From positions 1 through 8,596 of the forward strand of contig JAKASN010000051.1 in the NCBI GenBank assembly GCA_021819025.1: a stretch of DNA of 8,596 nucleotides. Reading direction: 5' to 3'. Of the stretch, positions 1 to 5,141 are shown in pieces. The first letter of the stretch is position 1. Every line of letters begins with the position of its first letter. The DNA is from Actinomycetes bacterium (GTDB lineage Bacteria > Actinomycetota > Acidimicrobiia > Acidimicrobiales > Acidimicrobiaceae). The translations under genes and the position numbers were made by a program. The notes under the pieces are model-generated. The model was not told the DNA's origin and did not search any database. It saw only the letters and a list, made by a program, of their open reading frames with translations.

Positions 1-2
1 TT

Positions 3-404
3 GCAAAAAACGTCTTGCCCAAAATGCGGGCCAATCGATACGGCCGGATAGTCACCATCGGATCCGACAGCGGCAAGGTCGGTTCAAAAGCCGAAGCCGC
101 TTCGGCGGCTGCTCGAGGTGGTGTGATTGCATTTAGTAAGGCGCTGGCGAGGGAGACTGCTTCCGACGATATTTGTATAAACGTTGTATGTCCTGGACCG
201 ACTGAGACTGGCCTACTTCGGGAAATGCTCGCTGATGAAGGTCTGTCGGGGAAGCTCATGAACGCCATGGTTCGAGCAATTCCTAAACATCGTGCAGCGA
301 GCGCTAGCGAAGTAGCTGTGATGGCCTGTTTTCTGGCGTCGAAGCAAGCCAGTTTTATAACTGGTCAAGCTATCAGTGTGAGTGGTGGCCTGACCATGAA
401 CTAG
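3..404 (+). CDS. Short-chain dehydrogenase/reductase (SDR), C-terminal part, catalytic Tyr and Lys replaced
   Basis: The frame is open to the left edge, so the N-terminal Rossmann half with the nucleotide-binding glycine motif lies outside the window. What remains is the C-terminal half of a classical SDR: a GRIVTIGS strand ending in the conserved Ser, a GGVIAFSKALARE helix, INVVCPGPTETGLL after beta-6, and the terminal ITGQAISVSGGLTMN. The SVSGGLTM ending and CPGPT motif resemble 2-hydroxycyclohexanecarboxyl-CoA dehydrogenase (BadH)-like 3-hydroxyacyl-CoA dehydrogenases, a known family that uses NAD(H). Against that family's YxxxK, this protein reads SAAAR: Ser (codon 102-104) for Tyr and Arg (114-116) for Lys. 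It may therefore be inactive or use different chemistry, as dienoyl-CoA reductases of this fold lack the Tyr. The family call is firm; substrate and activity are inference. With the other genes here it would supply the third step of beta-oxidation. Confidence 0.85.
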   Translation, partial: AKNVLPKMRANRYGRIVTIGSDSGKVGSKAEAASAAARGGVIAFSKALARETASDDICINVVCPGPTETGLLREMLADEGLSGKLMNAMVRAIPKHRAASASEVAVMACFLASKQASFITGQAISVSGGLTMN

Positions 405-412
405 GAGCGTGA

Positions 413-697
413 GTCCGAATCGCTTTCGAGATTCCGAGCCCCTTTGCCGATCTCGATCCTAAATTCACAATATCGCCATCAAGCAAAACACCCGAAAAGC
501 CACATGGAGTCCAGAACGGACATATTGAAGCTGTTTTGGGGCTACTCCTCACCATGAAATTATATGATCGTAGGTTGGGAGTGGGGCCAAATCACTCAAT
601 CAAACCGGGGCCAAATTGGTCAAGGGTTTCCACAGAAGTGACCAGGCAGCAGGAATTCCCCATTAAATGGAGCAGACGGCGGCGAAGACGCCATTAA
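413..697 (+). other. Unassigned open frame after the SDR gene, probably a truncated gene
   Basis: A frame without stops runs from the TGA at 410-412 to the TAA at 695-697. Its first part (about 425-575) reads like protein, with FEIPSPFADLDPKF, then HGVQNGHIEAVLGLLL and TMKLYDRR. After about 575 it enters the GGGGCCAAAT repeats and turns into a low-complexity arginine run, so the gene-like part seems cut there. An AGGAG at 403-407 overlaps the SDR stop, as if a translationally coupled gene once began here, but no ATG, GTG or TTG start stands at a suitable distance in this frame. The alanine/leucine helix with a following DRR loosely recalls CaiB/BaiF CoA-transferases, but I do not recognise the gene. 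It may be a remnant of the next gene of an SDR operon, or chance. Confidence 0.3.
583..634. repeat. Pair of 10-bp direct repeats, possible IS21-type terminus remnant
   Basis: GGGGCCAAAT occurs at 583-592 and again at 607-616, an exact period of 24 bp. Read on the minus strand, the block begins TGTGGAAACC at 634 and continues into two CC-rich AATTTGGCCCC-like copies. A TGT-starting end followed by repeated subterminal transposase-binding sites is the layout known for IS21-family elements. No istA or istB coding sequence is visible, so at most this is a solo end left by deletion. The family assignment is inference; the repeats themselves are plain in the sequence. Confidence 0.35.
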
Positions 698-766
698 TCT
701 GAAGACCTCGGACGCGACAACAACCCTGAAAGTTACCGCCATTCACTCGGCGCACACCGTGAGCAG

Positions 767-786
767 TAACTATCGGTCCATAGTTA
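767..786. repeat. Inverted repeat downstream of the AcoR-like regulator gene
   Basis: TAACTAT at 767-773 and ATAGTTA at 780-786 form a perfect 7-bp inverted repeat with a 6-nt loop, 21 bp past the stop of the minus-strand regulator gene. It could form a weak AT-rich hairpin at the 3' end of that transcript, but no T-tract follows on either strand, so it is not a convincing intrinsic terminator. It could instead be a protein-binding palindrome. Confidence 0.3.
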
Positions 787-807
787 GTCTGAAAAATTAC
801 GCTCGGT

Positions 808-2595
808 TTAGGAAGTTAGCGTGCAGGCGATGTCGTACGCCTCAAGCTTGCGGTATAGCGTCGAGCGGGAGACCCCAAGCTGAGAGGCTGCATCGCACTT
901 ATTCCCGCGGCATTTAGCCAATGCTCGAAGAATCGCTTCATATTCGGCCTGCTCCATTAGGGTGAGGGTGGTGCGTCGGCTGCTGACCTTATAGCTAATT
1001 GGCAGGTCATCGGGGGTGATCGCCCCCTTTCTGCGTTTGGTCAGGATGCCAGTTAGCACTCCCTCTAGCTCTCGGAGATTGCCCGGCCAAGCTGAGCGGC
1101 CGAGTGAGGCGATTGTCTCGGACGTGACGTGGAGGGTTCGAAGGTCAGCCCCATGGCGCTGCAGTAGCGCGTCGATAAGGTCCGCAAGGTCCTCGAGACG
1201 ATGGCGAAGTGCTGGCACGTTGATCACGAGCGGGAATTGGTCAATAAGCACCCGAGGGGCATTGGAATGCCATTGCTCGCCAGCTGTCGCGCAAAGACGC
1301 ACATTACCATGCCGCTCTGCGACAATAGCGGCGGCGGCGGCCGCAATAGCCGGGGTTAAGAGGTCCACGTGGCGGACCACTACGGTACCGCTCCCGCGAA
1401 CGGCGGCCTTCAGTGTCGAGAGCCACTCTGTGTGGTCTGACACCGCCAGGGATGCATCGACGATCTCCATCGGTCCGATCGCGGGGTTGTGACTCTTGCT
1501 TAGTTCGTGAAGCGCCATCGCGACAGCAACCTTGCCCACTCCAGGTTCTCCTAGCAAGGCCAGGGCGACATCGTTCCCCATCTGGCTTTGGACGGTGTGG
1601 CACACTCCACGCCATGATGAGCTATGGCCGACAAGACCCGGCAGGGAATCGGCGAAATGCGGAACTGGATCCGTACGAGCGCCTCGGCCCCGAGTATTGG
1701 CGCTCGCGAGATCGATTATGGTACCGACGACCTTCGCTTGGTCTGTGACCGGCCGAAACGTTGCGACTACGATAGCGCCCGATTGTAGGATAAGTTCGAC
1801 CGAATGCGGTGACGATCCTCTAATTTCTCGGCAATGATGTCGAAGCAGAGCCTGGTCATCTGGTCGCAACAGCGCCGCTGCTTTTGCATTTGTTATAACC
1901 AGATCCGCCTTGAGAAGCACGACCGGTCCTGAAGACCTTCGGGTTGTAGCCCGGAACTCCTGCAAAAGGAGTTGCTCGGCCCGCGACGTATCTGCAGCAA
2001 GCAGCTCGCCTATCGAACGTGACGCTTCTAGCAGCAGCGGGAGCATCAATGGCGAGACATTGCCAGCCTTGTAGGTGATATCCAGTACGCCCTCCAGTCG
2101 GGCATCCATTGGACTCATGATGGGGACGGCAATGCATGTGAGGCTCTGCAGTATCTCGGTAAAGTGATCGGTTCCGCGGACGCTCACAGGGTGTTGTGTC
2201 TCGATTGCCAGGCCGAGTGCATTGGTGCCTACGACGGCTTCGCTATAGATGGCCCCAGGGACGACTGTTGCGCCATCCAGACTGGCCGTTAACTTGCGCA
2301 GTCCAACGCGACGGTCGACGATACAAGCGTTCCCATCGGTAAGAAGGAGGCTCATCGAGGCGTCCATGATGGTGGACTCGAGCCTTTGCAGAACGGGACG
2401 TGCCGCGCGTAGCAGACGCGAATCAGAATCGTAGTCGATGAGCGGGACCTCTGGGACACTATTCTGGGGCACACCGTACACGAGAGATCGTTGCCAAGAA
2501 GCGCCGATTTCAGGGTTCGCGTGACTCCAAGGAAGGCCATCGTCGACTGGGCCCTTATTGGGCCATCGTCGGTTCGGGTGCATTTCCGCGGACAT
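808..2595 (-). CDS. AcoR-type Fis-family transcription regulator (GAF - PAS-like - degenerate AAA+ - Fis HTH), lacking GAFTGA
   Basis: A 595-residue regulator. Residues 29-43 carry the I..SW.RS...GVP signature of AcoR-type regulators. Residues about 68-200 form a GAF-like sensor, 220-300 a PAS-like segment, 318-535 a sigma-54-activator-like AAA+ domain, and 545-590 a Fis-type helix-turn-helix (ASQLGVSRSTLYRKL). Walker A is GEPGVGK (349-355), followed by V rather than the usual E. The Walker B position reads TVVVRHVD (404-411) without DE. The GAFTGA loop that contacts sigma-54 is missing: the chain passes from MEIVDAS (377-382) to the Walker B strand with the loop region deleted. Sensor II WPGNLREL (503-510) is kept. 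It therefore probably binds DNA and a ligand but does not remodel sigma-54 polymerase, as in actinobacterial relatives of this family. The ATG start is set by a perfect Shine-Dalgarno sequence. The target is unknown; neighbouring catabolic genes or the region just upstream are the obvious candidates. Confidence 0.92.
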   Translation of the reverse strand: MSAEMHPNRRWPNKGPVDDGLPWSHANPEIGASWQRSLVYGVPQNSVPEVPLIDYDSDSRLLRAARPVLQRLESTIMDASMSLLLTDGNACIVDRRVGLRKLTASLDGATVVPGAIYSEAVVGTNALGLAIETQHPVSVRGTDHFTEILQSLTCIAVPIMSPMDARLEGVLDITYKAGNVSPLMLPLLLEASRSIGELLAADTSRAEQLLLQEFRATTRRSSGPVVLLKADLVITNAKAAALLRPDDQALLRHHCREIRGSSPHSVELILQSGAIVVATFRPVTDQAKVVGTIIDLASANTRGRGARTDPVPHFADSLPGLVGHSSSWRGVCHTVQSQMGNDVALALLGEPGVGKVAVAMALHELSKSHNPAIGPMEIVDASLAVSDHTEWLSTLKAAVRGSGTVVVRHVDLLTPAIAAAAAAIVAERHGNVRLCATAGEQWHSNAPRVLIDQFPLVINVPALRHRLEDLADLIDALLQRHGADLRTLHVTSETIASLGRSAWPGNLRELEGVLTGILTKRRKGAITPDDLPISYKVSSRRTTLTLMEQAEYEAILRALAKCRGNKCDAASQLGVSRSTLYRKLEAYDIACTLTS

Positions 2596-2600
2596 GCGGC

Positions 2601-2608
2601 CCTCCTTA
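2601..2608 (-). promoter_or_regulatory. Perfect Shine-Dalgarno sequence of the AcoR-like regulator
   Basis: The minus strand reads TAAGGAGG, then 5 nt, then the ATG at 2595-2593. It is the strongest ribosome binding site in the window and fixes the start of the regulator gene. Confidence 0.85.
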
Positions 2609-2687
2609 CACTCGGCCAGCGTGGCGCCGTGATAAAAGACATCTGCAGTGCGAGACTGGCCCGAGCGTCAACTGCTTCGCATGTCGC

Positions 2688-2702
2688 GCGCACGTTGTGC
2701 GC
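2688..2702. promoter_or_regulatory. Inverted repeat GCGCAC-N3-GTGCGC, candidate operator
   Basis: A perfect 6-bp inverted repeat with a GTT spacer lies 92 bp upstream of the regulator's ATG and 71 bp upstream of the small + strand frame at 2774. Compact dyads of this size are plausible sites for a dimeric Fis-type helix-turn-helix, so autoregulation or divergent control by the neighbouring AcoR-like protein is a reasonable inference. GC-rich dyads of this length also arise by chance. Confidence 0.35.
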
Positions 2703-2714
2703 TTACGCAAGAAG

Positions 2715-2752
2715 TCTGGTGCCGCGCCGTACTCCGCTTGGACCACACCAGA
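2715..2752. promoter_or_regulatory. Inverted repeat TCTGGTG-N24-CACCAGA upstream of a small frame
   Basis: Perfect 7-bp arms at 2715-2721 and 2746-2752 are separated by 24 nt, a centre-to-centre distance of 31 bp (about three helical turns). The right arm ends 6 nt before the GGAGGAG at 2759-2765. It could be paired half-sites for a regulator or the stem of a leader hairpin in a + strand transcript. Function is inferred; the arms are seen directly. Confidence 0.3.
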
Positions 2753-2773
2753 GGCCTCGGAGGAGATCCTACG

Positions 2774-2932
2774 ATGACCGCGCTCAAGCACCAACAAGCC
2801 CCTTTGCATCTAGCGCCCCTCCACAACGTCCAAGTGCCGCCGATTAGTCGGCAACGCAACTGTACCAAGCGCTATCTCGCATGGGTTGTCGGGTCGAAGC
2901 ATTCATATCGTTTCAACACTCACCCCAAGTAA
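2774..2932 (+). CDS. Possible 52-residue small basic protein
   Basis: An ATG at 2774 follows GGAGGAG (2759-2765) by 8 nt, an excellent ribosome binding site, and the 52-codon frame ends at a TAA inside a hairpin followed by five T residues. The product (MTALKHQQAPLHLAPLHNVQ at its start) has no Asp or Glu at all, eight Lys/Arg and five His, so it would be strongly basic; there is no signal peptide or membrane segment. It lies divergent from the AcoR-like regulator and convergent with the thiolase gene, in a 362-bp gap with no other gene. I do not recognise it. It could be a small protein, the remnant of a longer gene once controlled by the regulator, or a chance frame. The signals around it, not its sequence, are what support it. 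Confidence 0.35.
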   Translation: MTALKHQQAPLHLAPLHNVQVPPISRQRNCTKRYLAWVVGSKHSYRFNTHPK

Positions 2933-2946
2933 ATGGCTTGGTTTTT
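2925..2946 (+). terminator. Weak intrinsic terminator-like hairpin
   Basis: CCAAG (2925-2929), a 7-nt loop and CTTGG (2937-2941) are followed directly by TTTTT (2942-2946). The stem is only 5 bp, so termination would be weak. The T-tract is on the + strand side, so it would end a transcript from the small frame at 2774-2932, whose stop lies in the loop, and not the thiolase transcript. Confidence 0.35.
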
Positions 2947-2957
2947 GTACCACAAAC

Positions 2958-4142
2958 TTAAATCCTCTCCAGAACCATGGCCTGACCCTGACCACCGCCG
3001 ACGCAGAGGGTCACGAGAGCGAACTGCCCATCCTGTGATTCCAAAGCGTTCAGCGCTGTGGTTACCAAACGAGCACCGGACATTCCGAAGGGGTGACCGA
3101 GCGCAATCGCTCCGCCATTGGGGTTGAGCCTGTCTTCCGAAGGATCCATGCCTATGGCGCGCGATACTGCCACAACTTGCGAGGCGAAGGCTTCGTTGAT
3201 CTCCACAACATCCATATCGTCTATGCCCAGGCCTGCTCTGCCCAGAGCAACCTTCACAGCGTCGATCGGACCCACGCCCATTATCGCCGGATCGACAGCC
3301 GCAACGCCGGAGGCTACCACACGGGCCCTTGCTCTGATTCCCATCGAAGCGGCGTGTTTGGCCTCCATGATGAGAACAGCTACGGCTCCATCATTGAGCG
3401 AGCACGAGTTGCCAGCAGTAACACGACCACCCTTGTCGGGCAGTACAGCCGGCAAGTTTTGCAGAATCTCCATTGTCGTTGACGACCTGGGCCCATCGTC
3501 TTGGGACATCACCGATCCGTCTGGAGCGACGAAGTCCACCATTTCGCGAGCGAAGAAACCTGATGTTTGCCCAGCCAGAGCCCGCTTCTGGCTTTGCAGA
3601 GCGAAACTATCCATGTCCTTGCGTGATACCCCGTATAGAGTTGCAACGTTCTCAGCAGTCTCAAGCATGGAGAGGTAGATGTCCGCGAATGTTGGGCCCG
3701 GGGCACCGGGGTCCAACAACGGATTATTCTCCGCTAGGTGGCGATCACGCCCAGCTCGAGTACATGATTCCACACCGACCACCAGGTACGCCCCTCCTTC
3801 GCCTAGCGAGATCGCATGGTGCGCCGCCCGAATGGCTTGAAGGGACGATGCGCAAAGCCGCGTAATGGTGTAACCCGGTGTGCTTATCGGCATGCCGGCC
3901 AGAAGGGCTATTGTGCGGCCGACGTTGTAGCCCTGCTCACCCCAGGGAAATCCGCATCCACAAATTAGCTCGTCAACTTGAGCCCCGATATCGTTGCCTA
4001 CACGCTCCAGCAGCGATCTGGCTATAAATGCACCCAGATCATCCGGTCGTACGTCTGCTAGCCCGCCTTTGTGCGCTCTGCCAATCGGGGTGCGCAGAGC
4101 TTCGACAATTACGGCCTCGTTCAAGCTATTAGTACCTGCCAA
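2958..4142 (-). CDS. Thiolase (acetyl-CoA acyltransferase)
   Basis: Cleaves a 3-ketoacyl-CoA with CoA to release acetyl-CoA or propionyl-CoA and a shortened acyl-CoA, the last step of beta-oxidation, in the cytoplasm. The usual thiolase layout is complete at about 394 residues: N-terminal EAVIVEALRTPIG, nucleophile Cys in RLCASSLQ (about residue 97), NEAF (about 316-319), GHPFGMSGAR with the catalytic His (about 350), and the C-terminal catalytic Cys in LCVGGGQG (about 380). GHPFGMSGAR and CASSLQ resemble the FadA5/FadA6-like degradative thiolases of cyclic substrates more than the biosynthetic PhaA type; that substrate class is inference. The TTG at 4142 was chosen because GGAG at 4151-4148 lies 5 nt upstream of it; the GTG two codons earlier (4148) overlaps that GGAG. 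It is transcribed away from the GntR gene, with which it shares an AT-rich control region. Confidence 0.93.
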   Translation of the reverse strand: MAGTNSLNEAVIVEALRTPIGRAHKGGLADVRPDDLGAFIARSLLERVGNDIGAQVDELICGCGFPWGEQGYNVGRTIALLAGMPISTPGYTITRLCASSLQAIRAAHHAISLGEGGAYLVVGVESCTRAGRDRHLAENNPLLDPGAPGPTFADIYLSMLETAENVATLYGVSRKDMDSFALQSQKRALAGQTSGFFAREMVDFVAPDGSVMSQDDGPRSSTTMEILQNLPAVLPDKGGRVTAGNSCSLNDGAVAVLIMEAKHAASMGIRARARVVASGVAAVDPAIMGVGPIDAVKVALGRAGLGIDDMDVVEINEAFASQVVAVSRAIGMDPSEDRLNPNGGAIALGHPFGMSGARLVTTALNALESQDGQFALVTLCVGGGQGQAMVLERI

Positions 4143-4147
4143 TTTCA

Positions 4148-4151
4148 CTCC
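4148..4151 (-). promoter_or_regulatory. Ribosome binding site deciding the thiolase start
   Basis: GGAG on the minus strand is followed by TGAAA and then TTG (4142-4140). The upstream GTG shares the last G of GGAG, so it cannot use this site, and no other Shine-Dalgarno sequence lies further upstream. This makes a TTG start likely. Confidence 0.5.
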
Positions 4152-4234
4152 ATATGATTGAGAAATAGCGTGTTATTCAAAACCCCGGCCCCTCTCCGAG
4201 AGACAACGATGTCGAGCCTCTGTGCGCCACGCAA

Positions 4235-4268
4235 CATATGATACTTGATAAAGTAGCATAAATACTAC
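4235..4268. promoter_or_regulatory. AT-rich divergent control region with candidate GntR operator dyads
   Basis: The 192-198 bp between the thiolase and GntR starts hold two adjoining dyads: ACTT-GATA-AAGT (4243-4254) and GTAG-N8-CTAC (4253-4268). CATATGAT at 4235-4242 recurs at 4151-4158 next to the thiolase start. TTGATA (4245-4250) also appears twice upstream of the acyl-CoA dehydrogenase gene. FCD-type GntR proteins usually bind short AT-rich dyads in their own divergent promoter region, so this is the natural place for an operator. The exact site is inferred. Confidence 0.4.
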
Positions 4269-4340
4269 ATGATGGGGAAGAATAACAGGGAGGGGCAAGT
4301 AAAAAAATGAGAGACAGCGGGGAGATGGTAGGTGTGAACC

Positions 4341-5027
4341 GTGAGTGAAGAAGGGCAAGGCCATCTTGCGCGGCGAGCAAGGCCCAATTTAAAGGACGAG
4401 GCAGCCGATTTTCTGCGCGACGCGATCTTTGCTGGTCGGTTCAGGCCGGGTGATCGCATTGACCAGGATCAAATTGCAGCTGACTTGGGCGTCAGCAGAT
4501 TGCCGGTTCGCGAAGCGATTATCACTCTTTCGACAGAAGGGCTGATCGACATGATGCCCAGACGGGGAGCTTTCATAGCTCGCCTGACTCGAGATGACGT
4601 CCTGGATCATTACGTGATTTTCGGTGTCCTGTCTGGCCTTGCGGCGAGTAGGGCCGTCGAAGTCATAACCGATGATCAACTGGACGACCTGGCCACTTTG
4701 ATCACAGCCATGGGAACAAGCAAGGATCCGGTAGCGCAGGAGCAGATGAATTTCAGATTCCACCAAATCATCAACAAGGCTGGCAGTTCGCGGAGATTGA
4801 CGATGGTCCTCGGCCAACTATCCAAGAACATGCCAACCCGCTTTTATGAGTTCACTCAGGGCTGGGCAGACCGCGCGATTTGCGAACATCAGGCGATCCT
4901 CGACGCGCTGCGCAGCGGTGATCCTCGCCTGGCTTCAGCAGTCGTGGCCATGCATTTGCGTTCTGGTGGGGAGCAGGCGGTCAAAATGCTTGACTCTTTG
5001 GACTTCTGGCCCAAGCAAGACCGCTAA
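4341..5027 (+). CDS. GntR-family transcription regulator, FadR/FCD type
   Basis: A 228-residue regulator of normal family length. Residues 16-82 form the winged helix-turn-helix (LGVSRLPVREAI at 49-60, then GLIDMMPRRGAFIARL as the wing). Residues about 86-215 form the all-helical FCD ligand domain. Three metal-binding histidines are visible: H141 (in FRFH), H183 (in CEHQAIL) and H205 (in AMHLRSG). The acidic residue usually four positions before the first His is N137 here. Such proteins typically repress catabolic operons and are released by a carboxylic acid or acyl-CoA. The GTG at 4341 is the only early start, because an in-frame TGA stands at 4335-4337; the ribosome binding site is poor (GGTG at 4331-4334). 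It is divergent from thiolase and 114 bp upstream of the acyl-CoA dehydrogenase start, so it probably controls both. Confidence 0.93.
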   Translation: MSEEGQGHLARRARPNLKDEAADFLRDAIFAGRFRPGDRIDQDQIAADLGVSRLPVREAIITLSTEGLIDMMPRRGAFIARLTRDDVLDHYVIFGVLSGLAASRAVEVITDDQLDDLATLITAMGTSKDPVAQEQMNFRFHQIINKAGSSRRLTMVLGQLSKNMPTRFYEFTQGWADRAICEHQAILDALRSGDPRLASAVVAMHLRSGGEQAVKMLDSLDFWPKQDR

Positions 5028-5075
5028 CCTTCCTTTCCAGTCGCTGAGACCGGGCCCCCTTTGGTTTGGTAAATC

Positions 5076-5090
5076 TTTGATATTTGATAT
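5076..5090. promoter_or_regulatory. Tandem TTTGATA repeat upstream of the acyl-CoA dehydrogenase gene
   Basis: TTTGATA occurs twice head to tail (5076-5082 and 5083-5089) in the AT-rich gap between the GntR and acyl-CoA dehydrogenase genes. The core TTGATA is shared with the dyad region upstream of gntR (4245-4250). It could overlap a promoter -10 region or be a regulator half-site; neither can be settled by eye. Confidence 0.3.
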
Positions 5091-5131
5091 ATGCTCCTCT
5101 CAGACACACTGTTGACCGGCGCAGGTCGTGC

Positions 5132-5138
5132 GGGAGGA
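5132..5138 (+). promoter_or_regulatory. Ribosome binding site of the acyl-CoA dehydrogenase gene
   Basis: GGGAGGA lies 3 nt before the ATG at 5142 (4 nt after the GGAGG core), slightly close but strong. The in-frame ATG at 5091 has no such site and would add 17 residues unlike the family N-terminus, so 5142 is preferred. Confidence 0.6.
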
Positions 5139-5141
5139 CCC

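Noticed and set aside
660..698. ATTAAATGG and CCATTAAT around a GGCG/CGCC pair, considered as a terminator
   Set aside because: The two possible stems compete for the same bases, and no T-tract follows on either strand.
1016..1837. Several overlapping + strand open frames inside the AcoR-like gene
   Set aside because: They lie wholly opposite a gene with clear domains and a perfect ribosome binding site; their translations are Arg/Ser/Pro-rich without motifs.
3118..3865. Long + strand frames opposite thiolase
   Set aside because: Antisense shadows of a gene with all thiolase catalytic motifs; no ribosome binding site or recognisable domain.
4192..4202. CTCTC-C-GAGAG dyad upstream of thiolase
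   Set aside because: Arms of 5 bp with a 1-bp spacer are expected by chance and no T-tract or second copy is present.
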